A DNA stretch of 64,000 nucleotides, taken from assembly GCA_002279825.1 (NCBI GenBank), contig NCCV01000005.1, forward strand, positions 62,001 to 126,000. The letters are read 5' to 3'. The number at the start of each line of letters is the position of its first letter. The first letter of the stretch is position 1. Shown here one piece after another: positions 28,673 to 38,304 of this stretch. The DNA is from Sphingomonadales bacterium 12-68-11 (GTDB lineage: Bacteria > Pseudomonadota > Alphaproteobacteria > Sphingomonadales > Sphingomonadaceae). Both the position numbers and the translations under genes were made by a program. The notes beneath the pieces were generated by a model that saw nothing but the letters and a program-made list of their open reading frames with translations, was not told the DNA's origin and made no database searches.

Positions 28673-30976
28673 TCACACAGGCCGCACGAAGCTGTCGATC
28701 ACGCGCTTGTGGCCGCTCGTCTCGAACGCGATCTCGAGCTTGTTGCCTTCCTGGGCGAGTACTTCGCCGTAGCCGAACTTGTCGTGGAACACGCGCGCGC
28801 CGATCGCGATGTCGCTGCGCGGCTTGGCGGCGAAGCTCGCGGCGCTGCGGCCGGGTTCGGCGAGGCGCTTTGGCGCGGTATCGTACCCTGTCGAAAGCGC
28901 GCGCTGCCAGCCGGGGCCACGCGTCTGGCTGCGGTCGGGCCGGGCGCTGCTGACATGCGCGAACGGATCGTCCTGCTCGCTCCAGTTGGCGCGCCATAGC
29001 GAGGCGCCGCCGGTCATCGTGGTCTCGGCGGCGATGTGTTCGGCCGGCAGTTCGCCGATGAAGCGCGAGGGGATCGAACTCGACCACTGACCGAAGATCC
29101 GCCGGTTGGCGGCATGCAGGATCGTGCAGCGCCGCCGGGCGCGCGTTATCGCCACGTATGCCAGCCGCCGCTCCTCCTCGAGGCTGGCAAGCCCGCCTTC
29201 GTCGAGCGCGCGCTGGCTCGGGAACACGCCTTCCTCCCAGCCGGGCAGGAACACGTGGTCGAACTCGAGCCCTTTGGCGGCGTGCATAGTCATGATGGTG
29301 ACCTTCTGCGCGTCGTCGGCGGCGTCGTTGTCCATCACCAGGCTGACGTGTTCGAGGAAATCGTCGAGTGTCTCGTACTCCTCCACCGCGCGCGACAGTT
29401 CGACGAGGTTGTCCGCTCGCCCGGCGCCTTCGGCAGTCCGATCGGCCTTGAGCATGGCGTCGTAGCCGCATTGCTCGAGCACGGTGCGCAGCAGTTCCGC
29501 GGGGCTTACGGTGGCCGCCAGCTCACGCCAGTGCAGAAAGCCGCGCATCAGGCCGGCGATCGTGCCGCGCGCCCGCGCCGGCAGTTCGTCGGTGTCGGCC
29601 AATTCTAGCGCGGCAGCGGCCAGCGGGAGGCCCCGGGCGCGGGCGTGGCGGTGCATGGCTTCGAGCGCCTTGGCGCCGAGCCCGCGCTTGGGCTGATTGT
29701 GGATGCGCTCGAACGCCAGGTCGTCGGCGGGGCTGGCGATGACCCGCAGATAGGCCAGCGCGTCGCGGATCTCGGCACGCTCGTAGAACCGAAAACCGCC
29801 GACTATCCGGTAGTTGAGGCCGATTTGTATGAACCGATCTTCGAACTCGCGGGTCTGGTACTGGGCGCGCACGAGAATCGCGATACGATCGAGCGGGGCG
29901 CCTTCGCGCTCGAGCCGCTCGATCTCCTCGCCGACCCGGCGCGCTTCCTCGGGCGCATCCCAGACGCCGATCACGCGCACTTTCTCGCCGCCCGGAATCT
30001 CCGTCCACAGGGTCTTGCCGAGACGCCCGCTGTTGGCGGCGATGAGCCCCGAGGCGGCGGCGAGGATTTGCGGTGTTGAACGATAGTTCTGCTCGAGCCG
30101 GATCACCGCGGCGCCCGGAAAATCCTTCTCGAACCGCAGGATATTGGCGACTTCGGCGCCGCGCCAGGAGTAGATCGACTGATCGTCGTCCCCCACCACG
30201 CAGATGTTCTTGCGCTCCTGCGCGAGCAGCCGCAGCCACAGGTACTGGACCGCGTTGGTGTCCTGGTATTCGTCGACCAGCACGTATTTGAAGCGCCGCT
30301 GATATTGCTCGAGCACGTCCCGGTTGCGGCGGAACAGGTTGAGCATGTGCAGCAGCAGATCGCCGAAATCGCAGGCGTTGAGGCTGATCAGGCGCTGCTG
30401 GTAGCGCGCATACATCGCCCGGCCCTTGCCGTTGTCGTAGGCTTCGTTGTCGAGCGTATCGAGATCGTCGGGGTTGAGCCCGCGGTTCTTCCAGCGGTCG
30501 ATCAGCCCGGCGAGTTGGCGCGGCGGCCAGCGCTTCTCGTCGATGCCGGCCTCGGCGATGAGCTGCTTGAGCAGGCGCAACTGATCGTCGGTGTCGATGA
30601 TGGTGAAGTTGCTGTGCAGCCCGACCAGTTCCGCGTGGCGGCGCAGCATCCGCGCGCAGATCGAGTGGAAAGTGCCGAGCCAGGGCATCCCTTCCACGGC
30701 ATCGCCGATCAATTGGGCCACTCTGTGCCGCATCTCGCGCGCGGCCTTGTTGGTGAAGGTGACGCAGAGGATCTCGCTCGGCCAGGCGCGGCGGGTGCGG
30801 ACCAGGTAGGCGAGGCGCGCAGTCAGAGCCGCAGTCTTGCCCGTTCCGGCGCCGGCCAGCATCAGCACCGGCCCCTCGGTGGTGAGCACCGCCTGGCGCT
30901 GCGGCGCGTTCAGCCCGGCGAGCCAATCGGGGGAGTCTCCGGCATCGGCGGGGAGGGGGAGGGCGCTGTCGCTCAC
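28673..30976 (-). CDS. pcrA: UvrD/PcrA-type ATP-dependent DNA helicase
   Basis: 767 residues with a GTG start (MSDSALPLPADAGDSPDWLAGLN). Superfamily 1A motifs: LNAPQRQAVLTTEGPVLMLAGAGTGKTAAL (Q and I), FTNKAAREMRHRV (Ia), VDEYQDTNAVQY (II), VGDDDQSIYSWRGA (III), LEQNYRST (IV), TMHAAKGLEFDHVFLPG (V) and VAITRARRRCTI (VI). The C-terminus ends in a small PcrA-like domain (GARVFHDKFGYGEVLAQEGNKLEI...). It works in mismatch and excision repair and in clearing RecA or stalled polymerase. Confidence 0.95.
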   Translation of the reverse strand: MSDSALPLPADAGDSPDWLAGLNAPQRQAVLTTEGPVLMLAGAGTGKTAALTARLAYLVRTRRAWPSEILCVTFTNKAAREMRHRVAQLIGDAVEGMPWLGTFHSICARMLRRHAELVGLHSNFTIIDTDDQLRLLKQLIAEAGIDEKRWPPRQLAGLIDRWKNRGLNPDDLDTLDNEAYDNGKGRAMYARYQQRLISLNACDFGDLLLHMLNLFRRNRDVLEQYQRRFKYVLVDEYQDTNAVQYLWLRLLAQERKNICVVGDDDQSIYSWRGAEVANILRFEKDFPGAAVIRLEQNYRSTPQILAAASGLIAANSGRLGKTLWTEIPGGEKVRVIGVWDAPEEARRVGEEIERLEREGAPLDRIAILVRAQYQTREFEDRFIQIGLNYRIVGGFRFYERAEIRDALAYLRVIASPADDLAFERIHNQPKRGLGAKALEAMHRHARARGLPLAAAALELADTDELPARARGTIAGLMRGFLHWRELAATVSPAELLRTVLEQCGYDAMLKADRTAEGAGRADNLVELSRAVEEYETLDDFLEHVSLVMDNDAADDAQKVTIMTMHAAKGLEFDHVFLPGWEEGVFPSQRALDEGGLASLEEERRLAYVAITRARRRCTILHAANRRIFGQWSSSIPSRFIGELPAEHIAAETTMTGGASLWRANWSEQDDPFAHVSSARPDRSQTRGPGWQRALSTGYDTAPKRLAEPGRSAASFAAKPRSDIAIGARVFHDKFGYGEVLAQEGNKLEIAFETSGHKRVIDSFVRPV

Positions 30977-31089
30977 CGCGAACAGCTAGGGAACAGCGGA
31001 CGTGCGCGCAACCCTGCTAGCCGCCGGCTGCGGAACCCGCGTGGCAAACCGCTCGTTGTCCGCGCAGTCCCGTCCGATGGAGAATTTCC

Positions 31090-31386
31090 ATGCGCACCTT
31101 GCTTGCTGCCAGCCTTGTCCTGGCGTTCACCGCTCAGCCGCTTCTCGCTCAACAGACCCCGATGCCGGCCCCGACCCCCACGCCCTCGGCCGGTGCCGCT
31201 CGCGCGAACAGCCAGGCGTCGGTCCCGCCGCCCACCACGTCAGTGAGAACCCAAGGCAGCACCACGACGGTGACGAGCAACAACCCCGGCAACATGACCT
31301 CTCCGCCGCCGTCGGCGATGAACAAGGCCTACCCGGCGTGCAGCCGCACGGTGCAGGACAATTGCACCAATCGCGGCGGGCGCTAG
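31090..31386 (+). CDS. Small secreted Pro/Ser/Thr-rich hypothetical protein
   Basis: 98 residues. A clear signal peptide (MRTLLAASLVLAFTAQPLLAQQ) and a mature part rich in Pro, Thr, Ser and Asn with two cysteines near the end (YPACSRTVQDNCTNRGGR). Low-complexity, no recognised domain. GGAG lies eight bases before the ATG. Its end overlaps the end of rsmD by four bases on the other strand. Confidence 0.68.
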   Translation: MRTLLAASLVLAFTAQPLLAQQTPMPAPTPTPSAGAARANSQASVPPPTTSVRTQGSTTTVTSNNPGNMTSPPPSAMNKAYPACSRTVQDNCTNRGGR

Positions 31387-31931
31387 GCCTCGAGCGGGCG
31401 GAGCAAGGTCAGCTTGGCCTTGCCCACCCGCCGCTCGCTTTCGATGGCGAGCGACTTGACGGTTACCACCTCGTCGCTCGCGGTCTCGAGCGCGATCCAG
31501 GTCGCCGGGCCGATCCAGCCGAGCCGGTTGAGGCGGTCGAGCGCGACCGCGCCGGCGCCCGAATTATAGGGCGGATCGAGCAGGATCAGGTCCCAGGTCT
31601 GGCGCGCCGCCGCGAGCTGCATCACCGAGCGCGCTTCCACCTCGCAGCGCTCCGCCGCCCGCAGCGCGGCGATGTTGGCGCGCAGGGCGCGGAGCGCTTC
31701 GGCCTCGTTTTCCACGAACAGGCAGCGCGCCGCCCCGCGCGATAGCGCTTCCAACCCGAGCGCGCCCGAACCCGCAAACAGGTCGGCGACCGCCAAGCCT
31801 TCGAAGCTGCCGAGCCGGCTCGTCAGCATGGCGAACAGCGTCTCGCGGGTGCGGTCGGCGGTCGGGCGCGTTGCTTCGCCGCGTGGCGCGCGCAGCAGCC
31901 GGCTGCGCCACTCGCCGGCGATGATCCTCAT
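31383..31931 (-). CDS. rsmD: 16S rRNA (guanine966-N2)-methyltransferase RsmD
   Basis: 182 residues. Start MRIIAGEWRSRLLRAPRG is the family N-terminus. AdoMet motif I VADLFAGSGALGLEALSRGA and the catalytic DPPY in LILLDPPYNSG are present. The enzyme modifies G966 of 16S rRNA in the 30S subunit. ATGA overlap with the upstream pseudouridine synthase gene indicates a two-gene RNA-modification operon. Confidence 0.94.
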   Translation of the reverse strand: MRIIAGEWRSRLLRAPRGEATRPTADRTRETLFAMLTSRLGSFEGLAVADLFAGSGALGLEALSRGAARCLFVENEAEALRALRANIAALRAAERCEVEARSVMQLAAARQTWDLILLDPPYNSGAGAVALDRLNRLGWIGPATWIALETASDEVVTVKSLAIESERRVGKAKLTLLRPLEA

Positions 31932-33013
31932 TTCTTCGGCCCTCGCTTGGGAGTTCCTCTTGGAGGCGCCGACGAGACCCCGGCTCGGGGCTTGCCCGGT
32001 TTGCGCGAGCCCGCAGGTTTGCCGCTCGAAGGCTTGCCTCCCGGAGAGGAAGCGACTGCTGCTTGAGCGGGCCCCGAGCGAGGCCGCCTACGTGGAGCTT
32101 TGGCTGGTGCCCCTTCCGCTCGCGGCAGCTTGGCGATCTCTCCGTCGGCTCGCCGGCGCGGGGGTTTGGGGGCGCGCTTACCGCGCGCCGCTGATGGTTT
32201 GGGTGAGGGATTGGCGCCGGCGCTGCCGATGCCTTGGGGTGCTCCCGGGCTGACCTTGAGAGTGAATCCCTTCAATCCCCCGGCGAACCGTTCGAGCTCG
32301 TCCACGCGGACTTCCAGGGCCGCGCCGCGCGCCAGGTCGCCGAGCGCGAAGGGCCCGTAAGCCGTGCGGATCAGCCGCGAGACCTGCAGCCCCAGGTGTT
32401 CGAGCACGCGGCGCACTTCGCGATTCTTGCCCTCTGTCAGGGTCAGCTCGATCCACTGGTTGCGGCCGGTGCGGCGCTCCATGTTGGCTTCGATGCGCCC
32501 ATAACGCACGCCCTCGACCTCGATCCCGTCGAACAGGTCTTCGAGCCGCGCCTGCGTGATCGCGCCGAACGTGCGCGCGCGATAAGTCCGCGGCACGCCG
32601 CTCGCGGGCAGTTCCATCGTCCGCTTGAGCTCGCCGTCATTGGTCATCAGCAGCAGCCCTTCGGTGCTGAAATCGAGCCGGCCGATCGGCATCAGTCGCG
32701 GGGTGCCGGGCGGCAGGGCGTTGCGCAGCGCGTCGTAAATCGTCGGGCGGCCGGCGGGGTCGCGCTCGGCGGTGATGAGCCCGGCGGGCTTGTGAAACCG
32801 AAACAGCCGCGCGCGTTCGGGCGCCGCGACCGGCTTGCCGTCGACGGTCACGCCCCTGAGGCTGGGCAGGATCGTCGCGGGCGTGGTCAGCACTTGCCCG
32901 CCTACGGCCACGCGCCCGTCGGCGATCATCCGTTCGACCTCGCGGCGGCTCGCGATGCCCGCGCGGGCGAGGAGCTTGGCAATGCGTTCGCCCGCCGGTT
33001 CTGGATCCGCCAT
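31928..33013 (-). CDS. rluB: RsuA/RluB-family rRNA pseudouridine synthase with basic tail
   Basis: 361 residues. An N-terminal S4 domain (ERIAKLLARAGIASRREVERMIADGRV) precedes the catalytic domain with the Asp of PIGRLDFSTEGLLLMTNDGEL. NREVRRVLEHLGLQVSRLIRTAYGPF closes the domain. The last about 110 residues are a Lys/Arg/Pro/Ala-rich low-complexity tail, common in alphaproteobacterial RluB-type enzymes. It likely modifies U2605 in 23S rRNA; the exact site is inferred. The ATG at 33013 fits the family start, and the open frame further upstream shows no similarity. Confidence 0.9.
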   Translation of the reverse strand: MADPEPAGERIAKLLARAGIASRREVERMIADGRVAVGGQVLTTPATILPSLRGVTVDGKPVAAPERARLFRFHKPAGLITAERDPAGRPTIYDALRNALPPGTPRLMPIGRLDFSTEGLLLMTNDGELKRTMELPASGVPRTYRARTFGAITQARLEDLFDGIEVEGVRYGRIEANMERRTGRNQWIELTLTEGKNREVRRVLEHLGLQVSRLIRTAYGPFALGDLARGAALEVRVDELERFAGGLKGFTLKVSPGAPQGIGSAGANPSPKPSAARGKRAPKPPRRRADGEIAKLPRAEGAPAKAPRRRPRSGPAQAAVASSPGGKPSSGKPAGSRKPGKPRAGVSSAPPRGTPKRGPKK

Positions 33014-33136
33014 CGCGCGCCCATAGCCGGGCGGCCCGCGCGATCCAAGCCGCGCGAAGAAGCGGGCAACGCGGCACCGGGGATTGCGCGCCGGCCGGCA
33101 GGCCTTAGTCTCCCGCCGTTCGCGAAGGGACCGATT

Positions 33137-34861
33137 ATGAGCGACGCCGCCGAGACCGACCACAAGCCCGTCCGCAAGCCCGGCTGGCGGACGCTGCTGC
33201 TGGCGCTGCGCAATCGCAAGACCGGCTTCATGCTGCTGTTCGGTTTCGCCTCGGGCCTGCCGTTCGCGCTGTTCCTCGGTACGCTGTTCGCTTGGCTCAG
33301 CGAGGCCGAAGTCGATCTCGAAACGATGGGCGTGTTCTCGCTGATCGGGCTGTCGTACTCGTTCCAGTTCCTGTGGTCGCCGCTGCTCAACCGGCTCGAC
33401 ATCCCGGGCATGCGGCGGCTCGGCAAGCGCAAGCAGTGGATCGTGCTGGCGCAGATCCTGCTCGGCGTGATCCTGGTTACGCTGGCTTCGCTCGATCCCA
33501 AGACCTCGCTCGGCTGGTTCTCGCTGCTCGCCGCTATCGGCGCCTTCGCCAGCGCAACGCAGGACATCGTGATCAACGCCTGGCGCATCGACGTGGCCGA
33601 CGAGGACGCACCGCTCGATATCCTCTCCACGGTATATCAAATGGGCTACCGGCTGTCCTCGCTGGTTGGCGGCGCGCTGGCGCTGATTCTCGCCGCGCGG
33701 ATCGGCTGGCCGCAGACCTATCTGATGATGGGGGCGATCCTGCTCGGCATCGGCTTTCTGGGCCTGTTCGCGCCCGATGCCGAGGCCAAGGGCCCCAGCG
33801 CCGACGAGCGCGCGGCGCTGGCCGCGCTGCGCCACGCGGGCGAACTCAGTCCCAATGTGCGCGCCGGCGCGCTGACGGTAGTGGCGCTGCTGTGGGCCGG
33901 CGCGCTCACCGCGGTGATTACGTTCATGGTTATGTCGATGACCTCAGCGCCCGAGGACCGACCCGATCCGACCGCGTTCACCGCCACCTGGGGTCCGGTG
34001 ATCGTGGTCGCCACGATCGTCCTCCCGGCGCTGATCGCGGGTTGGCTGGCGGTCAAGCAACGGCGCGGGGATGGCGTTCTGACCGTTGATGCACCGCCTG
34101 CGCAAGGGGCCGGCGTGGCGCTCGATCACCTCTATCGCGCACTGGTCTCGCCGCTGGTCGAGTTCGTCGGCCGGATGGGCTGGTCGCTGGTGCTGATCCT
34201 CGCGCTGGTGCTGACTTACCGGATCACCGACGCGATCTGGGGGACTTTTGCGTTCCCGTTCTACATCGGCGAGCTTGGCTACACCAACGACGAGGTCGCG
34301 GTCGCCTCGAAGTTCTTCGGGGTCGGCGCGATCGTGCTCGGCCTGGCGCTCGGCGGCTGGCTGCTGACGGTCATGGGCCGGATGGCGACGCTCACGCTGG
34401 GGGCGGTGCTCGCCGCCGCCACCAACCTGCTCTACGCCGATCTCGCGCTCGGCGGCGCGACGATGCAGATGGTCAGCGATCTGGTCGGCTTCACCTGGCT
34501 GATCGAGCATCTCGGCGGCACCGCCAAGCTCGCCCGGCTGATGATCACGATCGGCGCGGAGAACCTCTCGACCGGTATCGCCGGCGCGGCTTACATCGCT
34601 TGGCTGTCCTCGATCGTCGCCAAGGGCCACAGCGCGGTGCAATATGCGCTGTTGTCCTCGCTGACGCTGCTGGTCGGCACGCTCGGGCGAGGCGCGCTCG
34701 GGCAGATGATCGAGGCACAGGGCTTCCACGCCATGTTCATTTTCGTGACGCTGATCGGGATCGTGGCGATCGTGCTGTGCCTGCTCGAATGGTTGCGCGA
34801 GACGCGGGCGCGCAACTCGGGCGTGGTTGCGCCCGAAGCGGCAGCGCTGCCGGCGGAGTAG
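33137..34861 (+). CDS. ampG: AmpG-like muropeptide MFS transporter
   Basis: 574 residues from the ATG at 33137. About 14 transmembrane helices. N-terminal LLFGFASGLPFALFLGTLFAWLSEAEVDLETMG, FLWSPLLNRLDIP, and ATQDIVINAWRIDVADEDA are typical of AmpG. A central cytoplasmic loop is larger than usual (about residues 215-330, including an extra helix pair). AmpG imports anhydro-muropeptides for cell wall recycling and can affect beta-lactamase induction; no ampC or ampR lies in the window. Divergent from rluB. Confidence 0.9.
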   Translation: MSDAAETDHKPVRKPGWRTLLLALRNRKTGFMLLFGFASGLPFALFLGTLFAWLSEAEVDLETMGVFSLIGLSYSFQFLWSPLLNRLDIPGMRRLGKRKQWIVLAQILLGVILVTLASLDPKTSLGWFSLLAAIGAFASATQDIVINAWRIDVADEDAPLDILSTVYQMGYRLSSLVGGALALILAARIGWPQTYLMMGAILLGIGFLGLFAPDAEAKGPSADERAALAALRHAGELSPNVRAGALTVVALLWAGALTAVITFMVMSMTSAPEDRPDPTAFTATWGPVIVVATIVLPALIAGWLAVKQRRGDGVLTVDAPPAQGAGVALDHLYRALVSPLVEFVGRMGWSLVLILALVLTYRITDAIWGTFAFPFYIGELGYTNDEVAVASKFFGVGAIVLGLALGGWLLTVMGRMATLTLGAVLAAATNLLYADLALGGATMQMVSDLVGFTWLIEHLGGTAKLARLMITIGAENLSTGIAGAAYIAWLSSIVAKGHSAVQYALLSSLTLLVGTLGRGALGQMIEAQGFHAMFIFVTLIGIVAIVLCLLEWLRETRARNSGVVAPEAAALPAE

Positions 34862-34863
34862 GT

Positions 34864-36159
34864 TTAGTCGGGAATCTCGTCGTTGGCGGCGAGGACTTTG
34901 CCGGCAAGATAAAGCGAACCGGCGATCAGCACGGGCAGCCCGTCGTCGGGCAGGGCTTTTAGTGCCTCAGCGACGTCAGTCGCCCATAGCGCGCCCGGGA
35001 ACGCCTCGGCGCCGTGGCTCTCACTGCCCTGGATCGGCACTGCGGTCACGCTGGCGAGGCGGCCTGCGAGCGGCTCGATGATCGTTGCCGGATAGCGGTT
35101 GGCGAGCATGCCGATGACGAGGTGCAGCCGCTGGCCCTCAAAATGCCGGCCGATCGCCAGGCCCGCGTCGGCGTTGTGGCCGCCGTCGAGCCAGACCGCG
35201 CGGCCGGGCGCCAGCGCGGTCAGCGGGCCTTGACCGAGCAACTGGAGGCGGGCGGGCCAGCGGGCCGAGCGGATGCCTTCAGCCAGCGCGCGTTCCGAGA
35301 CGGGTACCTTGTCCTGGTGCCGAAGCATCGCCACCGCCAGCGCGACATTGTCGCCCTGGTGGCGGCCGGGGAGCGCGGGGAGGGGTAGCGAGAGTGCGCC
35401 GTGGCGGTCGCGGTATTCGATACTCTCGCCGACTTCCGCCCACCAGTCGTGCCCGCGCCGGTGCAACGGGGCGCCGACGAGCGCGGCGATGCGGGCGATC
35501 TCGTCCTCAAGCGCGGGCGGGTAGCTTTGCGTGACCAGCGGCGATCCGGCGCGGGCGATGCCGGCCTTCTCGAACGCGATCCGCACCAGCGGTTCTTGCG
35601 GCACGCCCTCTTCGGGCACCAGCAGGAAGGCTTCGTGGTCGATGCCAAGCGTCGCGATCCCGCAGGCGGCCGGGCGTTCCATGACGTTCGTGGCATCGAA
35701 CCGGCCGCCGAGTCCGACCTCGATCACGCAAGCGTCGGCCGGGTGGTGCGCGAAGGCCAGAAACGTGGCGGCGGTAGTGACTTCGAAGAAGCTCGGGCCC
35801 AAGTCCTCGCTAAGGTCGAGGACCTCTTTCAGCAGCGCCGCCAGCTCGGCGTCCGAGACCAGCTCGCCGGCGATGCGGATGCGCTCGTTGTAGCGCACGA
35901 GGTGCGGCTTGATGGCAGTGTGCACCACTTTGCCGTCGGCCTCGAGAATCGCGCGCAAGTACGCGCACGTCGAACCTTTGCCGTTGGTCCCGGCGACGTG
36001 GAACACGGGCGGCAGGCGCTTCTGCGGATCGCCGAGCCGAGCGAGCAGTTCGCGCACCACCTCGAGCCCGAGCCGGCCTTGCGGCAGCGACAGCGCCGCC
36101 AGCCGGTCGAGCTGGGCCTGCACCGCGGGGTCCTCAGAGGCCGCGAAGTCTTTCGCCAT
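34864..36159 (-). CDS. folC: Bifunctional folylpolyglutamate/dihydrofolate synthase
   Basis: 431 residues. Mur-ligase-type P-loop VFHVAGTNGKGSTCAYL, then VIEVGLGGRFDATNVM and GIATLGIDHEAFL, central domain linker, and C-terminal VWLDGGHNADAGLAIGRHF. It adds glutamates to folates and makes dihydrofolate from dihydropteroate. Seven bases separate it from accD upstream; the accD-folC pair next to trpA is a conserved operon. Confidence 0.95.
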   Translation of the reverse strand: MAKDFAASEDPAVQAQLDRLAALSLPQGRLGLEVVRELLARLGDPQKRLPPVFHVAGTNGKGSTCAYLRAILEADGKVVHTAIKPHLVRYNERIRIAGELVSDAELAALLKEVLDLSEDLGPSFFEVTTAATFLAFAHHPADACVIEVGLGGRFDATNVMERPAACGIATLGIDHEAFLLVPEEGVPQEPLVRIAFEKAGIARAGSPLVTQSYPPALEDEIARIAALVGAPLHRRGHDWWAEVGESIEYRDRHGALSLPLPALPGRHQGDNVALAVAMLRHQDKVPVSERALAEGIRSARWPARLQLLGQGPLTALAPGRAVWLDGGHNADAGLAIGRHFEGQRLHLVIGMLANRYPATIIEPLAGRLASVTAVPIQGSESHGAEAFPGALWATDVAEALKALPDDGLPVLIAGSLYLAGKVLAANDEIPD

Positions 36160-36166
36160 CGAGGAG

Positions 36167-37015
36167 TTACGCCGCCTTGGCGGGCGTCAGATAGTCGAGC
36201 AACTGCGCGAGCGTGACACGCAAGTCGCGGCGGTGCACGACCATGTCGACCATGCCGTGCTTGTGCAGGTACTCGGCGCGCTGGAAGCCTTCGGGCAATT
36301 CCTCGCGGATCGTGTTCTGGATCACCCGCTGGCCGGCGAAGCCGATCAGCGCCTCGGGCTCGGCGAGGTGGATGTCCCCCAGCATCGCGTAGCTGGCGGT
36401 GATGCCGCCGGTGGTCGGATCGGTCAGCACCACGATGTAGGGCAGGCCCGCGTCCTTGAGACGGCGGGTCATCACGGTCGCCTTGGGCATCTGCATCAGG
36501 CTGAGGATGCCCTCCTGCATGCGCGCGCCGCCGCCGCTGGTGCAGACGATGTAAGCGCACTTCTCCTTGAGCGCGCGCGCCGCGCCGTCGACGAAACCCT
36601 GGCCGACCGCGAGGCCCATCGAGCCGGTCATGAAGTTGAAATCCTGCACCCCGACCACCGCCGGCTTGCCTTCGATCGCGCCGTAAGCGGCGGTGAAGGC
36701 GTCGCAGTGCGGGTTGCTGGCACGGGCCTGCTTGAGGCGATCGGGATACCGCTTGCTGTCGCGAAACTTGAGCGGATCCTCGCGCACGACTGGGTCGGGT
36801 AGCAGTTCGTAGCCCTCGTCGAGGATCTGGCTGAGCCGCGCGTCGGCGCCGATGCGGCCGTGATACTCGCAGCGCGGGCAGACGTAGAGGTTGGCCTCGT
36901 ATTCCTTGCTGAACAGCATGTCGTGGCAGCGCGGGCACTTGACCCACAAGTTGTCGGGAGTCTCGCGCTTCTTGCCGAACGGGAGCGCATTGCGGACGCG
37001 GGTGAGCCAGCTCAT
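36167..37015 (-). CDS. accD: Acetyl-CoA carboxylase carboxyltransferase subunit beta
   Basis: 282 residues. N-terminal zinc ribbon [31 protein letters not shown] with four Cys; carboxyltransferase core with [30 protein letters not shown] and [36 protein letters not shown]. With AccA it moves the carboxyl group from biotin to acetyl-CoA in fatty acid synthesis. A REP element separates it from trpA. Confidence 0.96.
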   Translation of the reverse strand: MSWLTRVRNALPFGKKRETPDNLWVKCPRCHDMLFSKEYEANLYVCPRCEYHGRIGADARLSQILDEGYELLPDPVVREDPLKFRDSKRYPDRLKQARASNPHCDAFTAAYGAIEGKPAVVGVQDFNFMTGSMGLAVGQGFVDGAARALKEKCAYIVCTSGGGARMQEGILSLMQMPKATVMTRRLKDAGLPYIVVLTDPTTGGITASYAMLGDIHLAEPEALIGFAGQRVIQNTIREELPEGFQRAEYLHKHGMVDMVVHRRDLRVTLAQLLDYLTPAKAA

Positions 37016-37040
37016 GGTGTTTGTCCTATTGCACCTTCCT

Positions 37041-37122
37041 CGTCATTGCGAGTGCGAAGGCCCGCAGCAATCCAGAGTGGCGCTGGGCCGCCCTGGATTG
37101 CTTCGCTATGCTCGCAATGACG
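37041..37122. repeat. REP-type palindromic element, copy B
   Basis: 82 bp beginning CGTCATTGCGAG and ending CTCGCAATGACG, with GCAATCCAG/CTGGATTGC internal arms. It matches the element at 7513-7597 in its ends and arms but differs in the loop. The trpA stop codon (37106-37108) lies inside it, so the last few TrpA residues are repeat-encoded. Confidence 0.88.
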
Positions 37123-37912
37123 AATGATTTTCCAGAGTTGCCGAATGGACGACCTCCGCGAGCGAGCGCGTCAGGCTCTTAAGGTGTTCCGGGGCGGACG
37201 CGCCATGTTCGGCGACCAGCTCCACCAAAGCCGAGCCGACCACCACGCCGTCGGCGACGCGGGCAAGCGCCGCGGCCTGCTCGGGTGTGCGCACGCCGAA
37301 GCCGACCGCGACGGGAAGGTCGGTCGAGCGTTTGATCCGCGCGACGTTGTCGGCGACCGAGGCGGTGGCCGCCTGCTGCTTGCCGGTGATGCCGGCAACC
37401 GAGACGTAGTACACGAACCCGCTCGAGCCATCGAGCACGGCGGGCAGCCGCGCGGCATCGGTGGTCGGGGTGGCAAGGCGGATCAGGTCCACCCCGGCGG
37501 CGCGCAGCGAGGGGCCGAGTTCGGGATCCTCCTCGGGCGGAATGTCGACGCAGATCACCCCGTCCACGCCGCAGCCCGCGCATTCGCCGGCGAACCACTC
37601 GGGTCCGCGGCGGATCATCGGGTTGGCATAGCCCATCAGCACCAGAGGTACGTCCGGGTGGCGCTCGCGGAACTCGTTGGCGATCATCAGCACTTCGCGG
37701 GTGGTCGTGCCGCGCCCGAGGCTGCGCAAGTTGGCCGCCTGGATCGCCGGTCCGTCGGCCATCGGATCGGTGAACGGCATGCCCAGCTCGATCACGTCCG
37801 CGCCGCCCGCGACGAGCGCGTCGAGATTGGCCGCGGTGTCGCCATCGCCCGCGGTGATGAAGCAGACGAGCGCGGGGCGGCCCTTGGCGAAGGCGGCGGC
37901 GAGGCGGGTCAT
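37106..37912 (-). CDS. trpA: Tryptophan synthase alpha chain
   Basis: 268 residues. Catalytic Glu in [19 protein letters not shown] and Asp in [32 protein letters not shown] and [14 protein letters not shown] form the phosphate-binding end of the barrel. It cleaves indole-3-glycerol phosphate and passes indole to TrpB. The C-terminus (NHSSLRA) runs into REP copy B, with TAG inside the repeat. The ATG lies in the terminal inverted repeat of the DUF559 cassette and overlaps the stop of that gene. Confidence 0.95.
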   Translation of the reverse strand: MTRLAAAFAKGRPALVCFITAGDGDTAANLDALVAGGADVIELGMPFTDPMADGPAIQAANLRSLGRGTTTREVLMIANEFRERHPDVPLVLMGYANPMIRRGPEWFAGECAGCGVDGVICVDIPPEEDPELGPSLRAAGVDLIRLATPTTDAARLPAVLDGSSGFVYYVSVAGITGKQQAATASVADNVARIKRSTDLPVAVGFGVRTPEQAAALARVADGVVVGSALVELVAEHGASAPEHLKSLTRSLAEVVHSATLENHSSLRA

Positions 37913-38304
37913 AAAGCCCTCTCCCCTTTAGGGGAGAGGGTTGGGAGAGGGGGCCGCACATTCAGCTGCGCGATCACTTCATCCAACCGAACCAGAACGC
38001 CGTCCATATTCTCCATGACTTCGTTGTTACCGAACCGCAGCACGCTGTAGCCCTTGCTTTCCAGAAAGCCAGAGCGGGCGGCATCGTAGCCTTCGCGCCC
38101 GGCGTGGGTGTCGCCATCGAGCTCAATCACGAGCTTGGGATCGTTGGCGGCGAAATCGACGATGTAGTTGCCGACCACCTTTTGACGCCTGAACTTTACG
38201 CCAGCGAAACGTCCGGCCCGCAGTTGCAGCCAAAGCCGCGTCTCGGGCTCGGTCATTTCGCGGCGCATGGATTTGGCTCGCGTAGTCAAAAGAGGATCAC
38301 GCAT
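37909..38304 (-). CDS. DUF559 (Vsr-like PD-(D/E)XK) endonuclease-domain protein
   Basis: 131 residues. [51 protein letters not shown] contains the family core; the metal site is D in IVDF and E-x-D in [35 protein letters not shown] completes it. The C-terminal 15 residues ([14 protein letters not shown]) come from the terminal repeat. The family is related to very short patch repair endonuclease; function in vivo is unknown. It is in the direction of the trp genes and its TGA overlaps the trpA ATG, so it should be co-transcribed with them. Confidence 0.88.
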   Translation of the reverse strand: MRDPLLTTRAKSMRREMTEPETRLWLQLRAGRFAGVKFRRQKVVGNYIVDFAANDPKLVIELDGDTHAGREGYDAARSGFLESKGYSVLRFGNNEVMENMDGVLVRLDEVIAQLNVRPPLPTLSPKGERAL

